Shown here one piece after another: positions 20,938 through 31,980 of a DNA stretch of 64,000 bases. The notes beneath the pieces were generated by a model that had not been told where the DNA came from, ran no database searches, and was given only the letters and a program-made list of their open reading frames with translations. Made by a program: the position numbers and the translations under genes. Numbering within the stretch: the first letter of the stretch is position 1; each line of letters opens with the position of its first letter. The DNA is from Neostapfia colusana (lineage: Eukaryota; Streptophyta; Magnoliopsida; Poales; Poaceae), in assembly GCA_030760725.1 (NCBI GenBank), contig JASWHV010000018.1, positions 24,212,273-24,276,272 on the forward strand, given 5' to 3'.

Positions 20938-22329
20938 CCACCTGAGGTGCGGTACATGGCTGGGGAGCCACCGACGCTACCGCTCGGCGCAAGGCCTTAG
21001 CCATGCTTCGGGACTGGGGGTCAGCGGACCCGCCGAAGATGTCACAGGGCATCTTCCAGTGCTCGTCGTCACTGGAGCTGGAGCTCCCATGACTGCGCAC
21101 TGCCTTTACGGCGCGCTGGAGCTCCTGGAACTCCACCTGGTGGTCGTCGCTGTCTCGGGCCTCGACCTTCTGCTTGCCCTCCCTTTGACTATAGGGTGGG
21201 GCATCAGTCAGGGGCTGCTTCCCTTCCGGAAGCGCTCCGCGAGCTTCTGGATTTCCCGGCATCTGGAGGAATTCCGCCGGGTTGATGCTGCCGTCGTATT
21301 TCTCAGGCAGGAGCGGCCGAAACTTGCGCGGCCATTTTGTGAAGCAAAGGCGGGGCGCGAGGGCCGCACACCCTGCTTCTGTCGCCGCAGGTTCTGATGC
21401 CGTGAACGCTTGGTTCGCGCTGAGCACCGCATGCCCCGGCCGCCATACGCAGGACATACGACTGTGGCATATTGAGTAGCAGCGCTCTTCGCTGCGGCTA
21501 GCGCACCCTCACTAGGTGCACCCAGCGCCACTGAAAACCTGACGCTGGTCGGAGCCTGCATTGCCGGGGTCGGCGCTGCCAGAGCCGGTTACTGGCTTCC
21601 AGTGCAGGTATCGGTGCTGTGAATGCTTGGTTCTCCGCTGGCACAGTGTGCCCCGGTATGGGCAAGACCGCTCCATAGACCGGGGACGCCGTTTGCAGGG
21701 CATATGGTTGTGGCATATGCTGCGCGACGCATGCCTGGGGCAGAGCTCGCGTAGCGAAGGTCTGCCCTTCAGGCTGGGTTGAGGCCGACATCATGTTGTT
21801 GCCAGCCTCTTGAGTGCGACGCCTTTCTTGACGTCGCTCGAGGAACACTCAGGCATCTTGGCCTAAGTGGCACCGTTCCAGCTCTGTCCTCAGGTCCGTC
21901 GACGGAAGCTTGGTGGAGCTGGAATCCCCTCGTCTGGCCGTCAACCGTTGGCGTGCGCGTCAGCGACACAGCCGGTTGGTCGGAGCGTCGTCCCCGCCGA
22001 AGTCAATGGTTTGCGGCGGCGACGACAAGACGGTCTACCTTGCGAATCCACTGCTGGGTTGCTGCCTGAGGCGCGTCCCCAGCAGGCGGATTGTGCAGTA
22101 GCGCCCTTGTTTCGGCTAGCGCACCCCCACCAGATACGCCCGGCGCTACTGAAGGCCTGACGCTGGATGGAGCCTGCATTGCCGGGGTCGGCGCTGCCAG
22201 AGCCGGTTGCTGGCTCCCAGCTTGCCCTGTCACACTCCATCCTGAGTGTGTCATAATGTACTCTCCCCTGGTCACGGTTTGCCGCGGGCGCAGGGGGGAA
22301 GAGTTTGCCGCTGAAGGGAGATCGATCAT
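20938..22329 (-). pseudogene. T3 Gag, internally deleted and partly duplicated
   Basis: Starts at ATG 22329 (MIDLPSAANSS). It contains the N-terminal region twice (21480-21600 against 22080-22220) with the same junction as T2, then RKFRPLLPEKYDGSINP. After EFLQM it jumps straight to a C-terminal part (PGNPEARGAL, then KVEARDSDDHQVEFQELQ), losing the core and zinc finger that T1 retains. Several frame changes. Not functional. Confidence 0.75.
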
Positions 22330-22368
22330 CTTCGCCGGCGGAAACTCGTCACGCTAGGGGAAAAGCCC

Positions 22369-22384
22369 CCTACCTGGCGCGCCA
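22369..22384 (-). other. T3 primer-site-like sequence
   Basis: Plus strand cctggcgcgcca, two bases from the LTR. tRNA not assigned. Confidence 0.5.
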
Positions 22385-22386
22385 AA

Positions 22387-23483
22387 TGTCGAAGTGTTCG
22401 GTCGACACTTCCCCCGGGCCTGCACTGGGCAGCCCGCGGAGGTTCTTTTTTCGGAGGGGCTAGTTCATAGCAGAGAGCTTGCGCAGATGGACGAGTTAGT
22501 GAGAGCTTCACACGGAGAGTCTTACGTGGTTCAGGCCGCCGGAGCGTAAAACCCTACGTCCACGGCGAGCTATGGAGCTCGCTGTATTGCTTGCTGCTCA
22601 GGGACGGGGGCCTGAGCTTGGGGGTGAGTTACAGCTTGAGAGTGTATGGCTAGCGTATGAGTTGAAAAATGCGAACCCTTGCTATCGACGCCTACCCGAG
22701 CCTTTTATAGTCCAAGACTCGGGTGGCTTACAAGGGGAGCCGGGACCCGACAGGTGGTCCCGGAAAGATTGTCTATTATCTACCGTATCTGTAGTTACGC
22801 CGGTCGCTGCCTCTGGTTGAAGGCTTCTGAGTCTTCATCTTGCCGCGCTGCCCATGCCGCGTGCTAGTCGTAGTGGTTGATGACGGCGCAGGCGGCATGG
22901 GATGTCTTGTCACAGCGTTTATTAGCTGGCAGGTTCTGACACCGCGCGCCAGTCTGTGATGCGACTGGGCGCAACGGCACCTGACAGACGCGTGCTCCGC
23001 GTTTCCGCGTCTTGGGAAGACGCGGGCCTTGAATACCTTGTATGGGCAAGGTGTGGGGCGCCTTTACGCCCGCTGCCTACCGCTCGGGAGCAGGCAGCAC
23101 CGTTCTTCTGGCCACGTGGCGGGTCCGGAGCCCTTCTCTGAGGCGGGAAGGGTCCGGCCTGCGGGGCACGTGGAGCCTCCGGACCTCTCCCCGCGGAGGG
23201 GGAGGTCCAGCTTCTGTATGCCACGTGGCGGGCCCGGAGCTCTCCTCTGCGGAGAGGGAGGTCTGGCCCCGCTGGACGCGTGGCGTCTTCGGACCTCTCT
23301 CCCGCGGAGAGGGAGGTCCGGCTTCTGTATGCCACGTGGCGGGACCGGAGCTCTCCTCTGAGGAGAGGGAGGTCCGGCCCCGCCGGACGCGTGGCGCCTT
23401 CGGAGCTCTCCCTGCGGAGAAGGGCGAGCACCTTAGGCATTTTACCCTGTGCGCGGGGGTACCCCATATCTCAGGTACCGACA
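22387..23483 (-). repeat. T3 5' LTR (1097 bp)
   Basis: Begins TGTCGAAGTG and ends GTACCGACA. CACGTG repeat units start at 23111, 23220 and 23331. A perfect hairpin (9-bp arms CCGCGTCTT, loop GGG) lies at 23005-23025 and a TATA box at 22702-22709 on the minus strand. Confidence 0.9.
22702..22709 (-). promoter_or_regulatory. TATA box of T3 5' LTR
   Basis: TATAAAAG on the minus strand, conserved in position with the other Tat LTRs. Confidence 0.65.
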
Positions 23484-25058
23484 ATGTTGATCCTATGTTT
23501 TGGGTAAAACTATTTTGTTTTGCGAAAAGGTGTGCGTACTGAGTCAAACATGATGGGAAGCCCTTTTATAGGAGTTTACTAGTTTTGGTTAAACCACCCT
23601 TGTCGCCTGGGAATTTTATAAGTCGGGTATGGTTTTTGCTTTATGCTTCGCTGAGTCCATGGGATTGGGAAGCGAGATAGATTTGTCTAGCTAACTACAC
23701 TCATAATGATAATGAGAAACTGTTGTTAATAATGGACATGGATCGGAGGGGGATCTAGGCAAGCCTGGGTTTGTGAATGAGGTAGCATGAGATGGTGGTT
23801 TTGCTTGCCGTAGATCTAAGGACTGGTTCATGCATGCACATGCTAGGATAACAGTGCCACCACAAGGCCAAGTATGGGTGCGGCTTAGCTGAGTAATTAG
23901 GTAAGTTGCTAGAGTGTTATAGACTGTGGAAGGCGCAGGGAATGGGAGTTGAGTGAGGACTGCCCTGGGAACTGCATGGCACAAGAGGGGGCCTGTGGGT
24001 GGGAGAATTGGAGATTCTAGCCTGCCGGTGAAACCTTAGTGAGTCCATACATCTAGTAACCCCTTTGTAAAGGCTATTTTGTGATCTCTTGACCATACAC
24101 CGACGGATGTGTACTGGTATAATGGAGGTTCTGCAGTCGCCGACGGGTGACGAAATCACAAACTTGTGGGTAAAGAGGTACAAACTCTGCAGAGTTACTA
24201 AAACTATCATGATATCCGAGCTTACGGTTACGAGCACCTGGCTAAACTGCCATGATTAAATGGGATGATTGATGGGATGGTTATTGGAATGGTTATTGGG
24301 AAGGTTCTTGTTTATGGTTATTGGTTATGGTTTGGTTTGGGACTGTTGAGTCCGGGAGATGAGATGTTGCATGACTGTTGGGTCATGACAGGGGATTGGT
24401 CTCGGTGTGAGACGACGTTGTTTTATGAGGTGAGATGGTAGCGAATACGAGGAGGTATTCGTGAGTATGAATAAAAGATTGGTTAATGTTCGGATGGAAC
24501 ACGGGAAGTGATGGAGGTATGTTGGTAAATTAATATATGTTGGGATTACATTTAAACTTAAGTTGTTGTTTTATCATGGTTTTTACAGAACTGCTTTTCT
24601 GCAAATAAACCTTTTATACCTACCTTGTTTATGAGCTGCATATCATGTGTTTTCCCACACTTGCTGAGTACATCATTGTACTCAAACTTGCATTATTATT
24701 TCTTCATCAACAGCAAGAGAAGACTACTATGAAGACCGAGTAGAGCATTATGGCGTGTGATCTGTTCTCAACCTTGCCTGTGGAGGGAGTAGAGATGGAG
24801 CCACTTCTGCTTAGTTTTGCTTCCGCATTAGTTTTTGCTTCCGCATTTAAATAAGGACTTCCGCTGTATAGAATTAAGATTTCCGCTGTGAGCATGAGTC
24901 CAAGACTCATGAGGTATTGTAATAAACTCTGTTATTCGTGGTAATATATAATCTGAATTCAGTTTGTGGAACGTATGTGTATGTGTGATGAACATCATGG
25001 GCACACATATGCATTAGTTCTCGGTTCCGTGGTTTTCCACAGAATTGAGGGCGTCACA
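23484..25058 (+). repeat. P 5' LTR, left edge uncertain
   Basis: The right end is clear: ...GGCGTCACA three bases before the primer site. No second copy is in the window. The left end is taken at the T3 LTR junction and is probably not the true LTR start, because T2-T3 seems to have inserted within this LTR. A GC-type donor like those in E1 and E4 LTRs (ctag, then gcaagcctgggtttg) is at 23755-23773, and an acceptor-like site (cttcatcaacag) lies near 24700-24715. Confidence 0.65.
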
Positions 25059-25170
25059 GATTGGTATCAGAGCCACGGGTTGACAGTAGGTTACACGCCT
25101 AGATAGAAACCTTAGATTGATATTAGAGCCACGGGTTAACAGCAAGTTACACCCTAAATAGAAGTCACAG
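25059..25170 (+). other. P primer binding site, duplicated
   Basis: TGGTATCAGAGCC at 25062-25074 matches the complement of initiator tRNA-Met. A decayed second copy (tgatattagagcc, 25118-25130) with the same following sequence (acgggttaacag) shows that about 55 bases were duplicated in tandem. Confidence 0.75.
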
Positions 25171-25502
25171 GTAGCTAAGCCACGCTGACCAAAGGAAGCA
25201 CCCTAGGGTGAATAGCCTAGATTGGCCTTTAAAACCACCTTGACATAGGAAACCATCCTTGAATAGGAGTTGAGTGGGCCCTTGTGATGATTATTTGTGA
25301 ATATGTGCTTAGTGTGAGTTGTGGGACGTCTCAAAAACGTTGTCCATATCCACACGTAAGAAGAAGGAGGTGTGAGATGTTTCGGCACTTGCTCACATCC
25401 TCATAAGGGCTAATATATATAGTCCAACTCACCTTGATGCATATAGTTGAAAGGACCTACCTAACCTTCTAACCTTCTATTCTATTTCGTTCTCTCTCAC
25501 AG
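25171..25502 (+). other. P leader
   Basis: Non-coding leader between primer site and gag. Nothing specific is recognised. Confidence 0.6.
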
Positions 25503-26009
25503 ATGGTGAGAGGAAATGCCAGCCGAAGGAACGTCCAGGAAGATGACCACGAGGAAGTTCCTGCTAACCCCGGAGCTGGCGAAAACAACCTAGAAAGGTT
25601 GATGGCCATGCAAAAACAGCTTATGCAAACCATGATCCAAACTTTGGGTCAGTTGCAGGCCAACCAACACCCCGTTCCGGCACCACCGCCACCACCACCG
25701 CCGGCTCATAACAGGTTGGGAGAGTTCATGAGGACTCGACCACCCACCTTTGCTCAAGCAAGCGATCCAATGGAGGCCGATGACTGGTTGAAATCCATGG
25801 AGAAGAAGCTTGCCATTGTACAGTGCAACGACCGAGAGAAGGTTCTCTTTGCGTCGCACCAACTGATGGGAGCAGCTGCTGACTGGTGGGATGCCTTGAG
25901 CAACGCCCATGCCAACCCAGAGACAATCACTTGGACTGAGTACAAGGAAAGTTTCCGCTCCCACTACATCCCTGTTGGCGTAATGATGCTCAAGAGGCAG
26001 GAGTTTTAA
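25503..26009 (+). pseudogene. P Gag N-terminal part, ends at a premature stop
   Basis: Starts MVRGNASRRNVQED and continues through an alanine/proline linker, then Gag core motifs RTRPPTFAQASDPMEADDW, LFASHQLMGAAADWWDAL and YKESFRSHYIPVG. TAA at 26007-26009 stops it after LKRQEF, in the middle of the core. The same frame continues without shift in the next entry, so this is one nonsense mutation in an otherwise open frame. Confidence 0.85.
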
Positions 26010-27995
26010 GGTCTCCGCCAAGGGCAGAAAAGTGTGAACGAATATCTCAACAAGTTCATACAACTGTCCCGGTATGACCCCGAAGATGTCAACTCAGATC
26101 AGAGGAAGAAGTACCTGTTCATGAGAGGGTTGAACAATGAGATCCAAGTTCAGCTCCTCAACAATGACTACGTAAGCTTCCAGAAGCTGGTTGATAAGGC
26201 TATTGTGGTGGCAAACAAGATCCGAGAGATCGAGCGCGAGTGCAAAAGGAAGATCCCATACCAGCCCCAAGGGAGCAACATACGACCTAGATACATGCCC
26301 CCTGCACCGCAGTATGGATCGACCACTCTTACGAACCGCCCTGGTCAGCCACCACAGCAACGGTTCGTTGCACCGGCACCTCGTGTGCCCATGCCTCCTG
26401 CGCCCCGGCCTAACAATGGCGCTCCTGTTCTAAACCCCTGCCCCAACGTACCTGCTGCCGTAGGCAACAGGGCATGCTTTGCATGCGGGGAAGTAGGCCA
26501 CTTTGCTAACCAGTGCCCGAAGAGAGGCCCTGGACAGCAAGGTAACATGCCCAAGCAGAACCAGCGACCAAACGGAGGAGACAACCATGGGAACCGTGGA
26601 CTGCAGAACTATGCTCGTGGCCACGTTAACCATGTCACTACTGAAGAAGCACAACAGGCTGAGGATGTCGCCATTGGTATGTTCCTTGCCAACTCCAACC
26701 CAGCCACCATTTTATTTGACTCCAGAGCATCGCATTCCTTCATATCATCCAAATATGTTGCCAAACATCATCTACCCGTATCCCACCTAGAATGTGCTAT
26801 GTTAGTTAATTCTCCCGGAGGAGAAATGAGGACTAATATAGTATGTCCTAAAGTAAGCCTTAAAATAAGGGGGGTAGACTTCCTTGCCGACCTTATTGTC
26901 TTGGACTCCCACGGAATTGACATCATACTCGGAATGGACTGGTTAAGCAAGCACAATGGAGTAATCCAATGCGCTGAAAGAAGCGTGCAGTTGACAAACG
27001 AACACGGTATCCGTGTCGAGTTTGAGTCAGCCCAGCAAACAACCGAACAGGCAGATTTGAACCACACCGAAGGAACAACATTGGACAACATTCCAGTGGT
27101 TCAGGAATTTTCGGATGTGTTCCCTGATGAACTTCCAGGTATGCCACCTGACCGGGACATTGAGTTTGCCATAGATTTGGTACCTGGAACTGCACCCATA
27201 GCTAAGAGACCATATAGGATGCCCGTCAACGAGTTAGTTGAACTCAAGAATCAAATTCAAGAACAGTTGGAGAAGGGTTTTATCCGTCCAAGTTCGTCAC
27301 CTTGGGGAGCCCCGGTACTCTTCGTGGACAAGAAGGACGGAACCCAAAGAATGTGCGTGGACTACAGGTCTCTCAACGAGGTGACAATCAAGAATAAATA
27401 CCCTTTGCCCCGTATAGAGGACCTGTTCGATCAAATGAAAGGAGCCCAAGTGTTCTCCAAGATTGATCTTCGGTCGGGATACTTCCAGCTGAAGATTAAG
27501 CCCTCCGATATACCTAAGACAGCCTTTCGGACGCGGTATAGTTCATATGAATATACCGTTATGTCCTTTGGATTGACGAATGCACCCGCATACTTCATGT
27601 ACCTTATGAATAAGGTTTTCATGGAGTACTTGGACAAGTTCGTCATGGTTTTCATCGACGACATTATGGTGTATTCGAAAAGTAAGGAGGAGCATGAAGA
27701 ACATCTGAGATTGACCTTGCAGAAGTTGCGAGAGCATCAGTTGTATGCCAAGCTCAACAAGTGTCAATTTTGGCTAAAGGAAATATCTTTCCTAGGCCAC
27801 ATCATCTCCAAGGAAGGGGTATCGGTTGATCCTGGAAAGGTGAGAGATTTTCTGAAGTGGGACCAACCAAAGAGCGTGAGGGATATTCGAAGTTTCCTTG
27901 GGATGGCAGGATACTATCGTCGCTTCATTAAAGACTTCTCTAAGATAGCAAAACCTATGACGGAGCTATTAATGAAGGGAAAAGTCTTTCAATAG
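26010..27995 (+). pseudogene. P Gag C-terminus, protease and reverse transcriptase
   Basis: In frame with the preceding Gag part. It holds SVNEYLNKFIQLSRY, a CCHC knuckle CFACGEVGHFANQC near 26475-26516, the protease site, then RT with CVDYRSLNEVTIKNKYPLPR, FGLTNAPAYF and FIDDIMVYS (near 27652-27675) and LGMAGYYRRFI. The protease motif reads FDSRASHSF: AGA at 26724-26726 puts Arg where DSGA has Gly, which should kill the enzyme. The frame ends at TAG 27993-27995 where RNase H begins. Confidence 0.87.
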
Positions 27996-28796
27996 ACACA
28001 AGCCTGCCAAGAAAGTTTTGAGGAACTCAAGAGAAGGCTAACCACAGCACCAGTTCTGGTATTGCCAGACATAAGTAAGAGCTTTGACATATATTGTGAC
28101 GCATCTAGACAAGGGCTCAGATGTGTGCTCATGCAGGAGGGACAAGTGGTAGCCTATGCCTCACGACAATTAAAGAAGCCTAAGCTTAACTATCCTACGC
28201 ATGACTTGGAGTTAGCAGCAGTGGTGCATGCATTGAAGATTTGGAGACATTATATCCTTGGTCATCGATGTGAGATCTATACGGATCATAAAAGCCTCAA
28301 GTACATATTTACACAAACGGACTTGAATTTGAGGCAACGTCGATGGTTAGAACTCATCAAGGATTATGATGTGGGAATCAACTACCACCCCGGGAAGGCC
28401 AATGTAGTCGCTGACGCACTGAGCAAAAAGGGAGCATGTCACCAACTCACGGTTCGGGAGCTACCACCCGAACTACGAAAGGAGTTCAAACGGTTACACC
28501 TCGGATTCTTGAATAACGTGGAGATAATAGAGATCCACTCCCCATTGGAACAAGAAATAAGAAAGGGCCAAGCAATGGACGAGGGGATCAAGGAAAGAAT
28601 CCGACAAGAGGTGGAGAAGGATTTCAAGGAGGATGAAAAGGGTACGCTTTGGCTAGGAAAAAGGATTTGTGTGCCGAACCTAAGACACCTTCGCGACGTG
28701 ATATTGAAGGAGGCACATGATTCACCCTATTCCATACATCCAGGGAGCACCAAAATGTACAAGGACTTGAAAACTTGCTATTGGTGGGATGGTATG
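27996..28796 (+). pseudogene. P RNase H and integrase zinc-finger start, cut by T4
   Basis: Still in the same frame after the TAG. RNase H shows DIYCDASRQG, THDLELAAVVHALK, TDHKSLKYIF and VADALSKK. The integrase HHCC region begins (LKEAHDSPYSIHPG, KDLKTCYWWDGM) and ends abruptly at the T4 LTR before the two Cys. No integrase core. Confidence 0.85.
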
Positions 28797-29783
28797 TGTC
28801 GAAGTGTTCGGTCGACACTTCCCCCGGGCCTGCACTGGGCAGCCCGTGGAGGTTTTTTTTTCGGTGGGGCTAGTCCCTTGCAGAGAGCTTGCACGGATGG
28901 ACGAGTTAGTAAGAGCTTGACGCGGTGAGTTTTACGTGGTTCAAGCCGCCGGAGCGTAAAACCCTACGTCCACGGCGAGCTATGGAGCTCGCTGTATTGC
29001 TTGCTGCTCAGGGCCGGAGTCCTGAGCTTGGGGGTGAGTTACAGCTTGGGAGTGTATGGCTAGCGTATGAGTTGCAGAGTGCAAACCCTTGCTATCGTCG
29101 CCTACCCGAGCCTTTTATAGTCCAAGACTCGGGCAGCTTACAAGGGGGGCCGGGACCCGACAGGTGGTCCCGGGAAGATTGTCTATCATCTACCGTATCT
29201 GCAGTTATGCTGGTAGTTGCCTCTGGTCGAAGGCTTCTGAGTCTTCATCTTGCCGCCCTGCCCATGCCGCATGCTAGTCGTAGTTGTTGATGACGGCGCA
29301 GGCGGCATGGGATGTCTTGTCGTGGTGTTTATTGGCTGGCAGGTTCTGACACCGCGCACCAGTCTGTGATGTGACTGGGCTCAACGGCACCTGACAGAAG
29401 CGTGCTCCGCGTCTCCGCGTCTTGGGAAGACACGGGCCTTGAATACCTTGTACGGGCAAGGTATGGGGCGTCTTTACGCCCGCTGCCTATCGCTCAGGGG
29501 CAGGCAGCGCCGTTCCGCTGCCACGTGGTGGGCCCGGAGCTCTCCTCTGAGGAGAGGGAGGTCCGGCCCCGCTGGACGCATGGCGCCTTCGGACCTCTCT
29601 CCCGCGGAGGGGGAGGTCCGGCTTCTGTATGGCACGTGGCGGGCCCGGAGCTCTCCTCTGAGGAGAGGGAGGTCCGGCCCCGCCGGACGCGTGGCGCCTT
29701 CGGAGCTCTCCCTGCGGAGAAGGGCGAGTTCCTTAGGCATTTTCCCCTGTGCGCGGGGGTACCCCATATCTCAGGTACCGACA
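28797..29783 (-). repeat. T4 LTR (987 bp), one repeat unit short
   Basis: Begins TGTCGAAGTG and ends GTACCGACA. It has CACGTG repeat units starting at 29520 and 29631 only, which accounts for it being about 110 bp shorter than the other Tat LTRs. TATA box at 29112-29119 (minus). Confidence 0.87.
29112..29119 (-). promoter_or_regulatory. TATA box of T4 LTR
   Basis: TATAAAAG on the minus strand, conserved with the other Tat LTRs. Confidence 0.6.
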
Positions 29784-30490
29784 GTGGCCCCTAGGCCCAT
29801 CTCGGGGGAGATAGCGAGCCCGAGGTGGGACCTCCGTCTCTTCGATCCGCGCACTTTCTCTAAGTCCCGAATTGACCGCTGCCAGAGCACGAACGACCGC
29901 GGGATCGTGGGAGCGTGCGCTCACTTGATGGTTGCTTTTATTGTGGCGGTTCCCAAGACTGCCACTTCTGCATGTTGCGGCGATTTCTTCGGGAACCTCC
30001 GAAGTGCCTTGCCTACTCATCTTCTCAGGAGACTGACTCCTTGACCCACCGCTTCAATTGGGCGGCTTGGGTCCACCCGCCATCGGCTCTCGGTCTAGGA
30101 GCCGAAGCGGTTGCCGATGCAGTGTATTCGAAGAGTTCCGAATCGCTTGGGATTGCACCGGGGAAGGTGTGAAATGAAACCCCCATGTGGGTACACTCCC
30201 CTTATAAGGCTTCCAGCCCCTGTGCCTCCCTCGAGTCTCCGCAGTCTTGTCTTCTTCCATGGCTCTTAACCCGCCATATGGGGGGAGAATCGCTCTCGAT
30301 TCCCTCCAGCGATGGCGTCTGAACCAAGCCTGGGACTCAGGGAGCCTGCCTGCCTTGCCTATGAGGGTGGCGCCACCAAGGGGTCTCTGGTTTGTCCTCC
30401 CGACGGAGCCCTTCCTTGGTGACGGCAGGCAGAAAGCTCCTTGGCGTTGCGTCCCTTCCCAGGTGGTGGAGTCTTCAAAGAAACCGATGA

Positions 30491-30793
30491 AGCACCGAGG
30501 AGAATCCCAGGCGGCAGAGTCTCCGAGAAGACCGCTGAAGCTGCGAAGGGGGGGCCTCAGGAGCACCCTTGACGACACCGGCTTTTGCGCAGATGATGAG
30601 GGAAGGAGGCTCCAGGGGCACCCTTGATGACACCGGCTTTTGCGCCGATGATGAGGGAACTTCAGGAGAAGGAAACCGCCGATGCACCGTGGAGGATCCC
30701 AGACGGCAGAGTCTCCAGGAAGACCGCTGAATACTGCGGAGGGGGCCTCAGGAGCTCCCTTGGTGTCACCGGCTTTTGCGCCGGTGATGAGGG
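30491..30793. repeat. Minisatellite in the T4 3' region
   Basis: Two full units of about 112 bases (30491-30605 and 30682-30793) and one partial unit between them share cggcagagtctcc, agaccgctgaa, cctcaggagc and caccggcttttgcg. Confidence 0.7.
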
Positions 30794-31154
30794 AGGCGAT
30801 TCCTGTGCTTGGGTCATAGAGCGAGAGAGTGCCGCCAGGGCTGAAGCCTGGTGATGCGGCCGTTCTTGCAACTTCTGGATTCTGGTCGTGTCAGGAGACC
30901 CTTGGGACTTGTTTCTTTCTTTTTATCGAGTCTGTAGTCCAGCTCATGGAGCCTCGCATAGTTTGACTCTTTAAGATGTTTGTGTCTGTGATGCTCTTTC
31001 TGTCCTTCTTTGCTTTGCCTAACTGAGTCCTTAGCTCCGCAAGGTACTCAGAGGCCATCTCCAATCTCGGAGCTCTGCATAGACACCCTCCCCGGGTCCT
31101 AACCGTGTTAGGGGCCCGCGGGGGTCCCTGGATCTCGCCCTATGGGGAGCTCCA

Positions 31155-31370
31155 AATCTGCCTGCCACGTGGCGGGTCCGGAGCCCCTCCTCAAGAGGCG
31201 GGAGCTCCGGCCATGATGGACACCTAGGGCTCTCGGAGCCCTCCCACCAGGGGGGGAGGTCCGGTTTCCGCCTGCCACGTGGCGAGCCCGGAGCCCTCCT
31301 CAGGGAAGGCGAGAACTCCGGGCCCGCTGGACACGTGGGGCCCTCGGGTCCCGCCCCTGCTGAAGGGGCA
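31155..31370. repeat. CACGTG repeat copies outside the LTR (T4)
   Basis: Two diverged units beginning gccacgtggcggg (31162) and gccacgtggcgagc (about 31275) resemble the 110-bp unit of the Tat LTR. T3 has similar copies at about 17670-17870. Confidence 0.6.
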
Positions 31371-31980
31371 GGACCCGGTCCTTCCAGTCCTAAGCCGGAG
31401 TAGTTGGTAGCTCCTTTCCCCCTGCTTCATGCAGTCCCTGGTGCCGTAACCTAGAGGTCCTGCACACAGGCAGAGGAAACATAATTCTCCTCGAGGGGGG
31501 TGTCCTCCCCTCCTGTCTCCTAGTCTTATCCGTCTTACGATGCTGATCTGTTATACGGGGCTTGGGCAATTCTGTGCACGAGGCGCCGGAGCTCCGGCTC
31601 CCTCTGAGGTCCGGGTACGGCCGTCCGATCCCTAGTACCGGGCCATGCGCTGGGGAAGCAGAGTGCACGTGCTTTGGGTTCATGACCAGGCAAAGCGGTT
31701 GTACTCCCCTGTACCTCCGGAGGGCAGGATGCGCATGCTTTGGGCTCGTGGCCTGCTAAGCTAGATACGCACCCTGGACCCCACATGCACAACGCAGGCC
31801 TTTCCTGGAGGTGACCAACTAGCACCGCAACACCTGACTGGGGGAGGCCCAAGAGACTCACTCGGCCATAGGCAGGTGCCTCAAGCGTAGCCGCCTTCGG
31901 TAGGATAGCGAATGCCAACTATGGATGAGCGCAGGAGAGGGGGACCTAGATGTACGATGAACATACAAAGATAGTGCGGT

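Larger units (their letters stand above)
13129..23483 (-). mobile_element. T2-T3: two deleted Tat copies joined by a shared LTR
   Basis: The order on the plus strand is T2 internal (13129-15959), LTR (15960-17056), T3 internal (17057-22386), LTR (22387-23483). The middle LTR has a primer site on its left, as a 5' LTR, and a polypurine tract on its right, as a 3' LTR. The flanks of T3 taken alone (ccaaa and atgtt) do not match, so T3 is not a separate insertion. Unequal recombination between LTRs explains this. The right end abuts the LTR of P. Confidence 0.8.
23484..28796 (+). mobile_element. P: plus-strand chromovirus-like element, right part missing
   Basis: LTR (to 25058), primer site, leader, gag and pol to the integrase zinc finger, where T4 is inserted at 28797. 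The remaining integrase and 3' LTR are not found anywhere to the right in the window, so they were lost. A family distinct from E1, E3 and E4. Confidence 0.82.
28797..31980 (-). mobile_element. T4: Tat remnant (3' LTR plus 3' non-coding region)
   Basis: LTR 28797-29783 with a polypurine tract to its right, then about 2.2 kb of 3' non-coding sequence and no coding domain. Left flank gtatg (28792-28796) is in P integrase. No matching duplication is seen on the right, where an inverted T5 LTR follows, so the right part was lost or rearranged. Confidence 0.72.
29784..31980 (-). other. T4 polypurine tract and 3' non-coding region
   Basis: The first bases repeat the T3 tract (gtggcccc...gggcccatctcggggg on the plus strand, in part). 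The first 280 bases match T3 17057-17340. Later parts hold a tandem repeat (30491-30793), copies of the CACGTG LTR repeat (about 31155-31370), a segment matching T3 near 18000, and short repeats near 31650-31750. No convincing coding frame. Confidence 0.65.

Noticed and set aside
17057..22386. T3 as an independent insertion with its own two LTRs
   Set aside because: The five bases outside its LTRs do not match, and the left one is the primer site of T2, so a shared-LTR tandem fits better.
23485..25058. TG at 23485 as the true start of the P LTR
   Set aside because: It coincides with the edge of the T3 LTR and the end sequence GGCGTCACA suggests a different start; more likely T2-T3 sits inside this LTR.
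31390..31918. Minus-strand frames of 97 and 127 codons in the T4 3' region
   Set aside because: No recognisable motif, internally repetitive and GC-driven; not conserved in T3 at the equivalent place.
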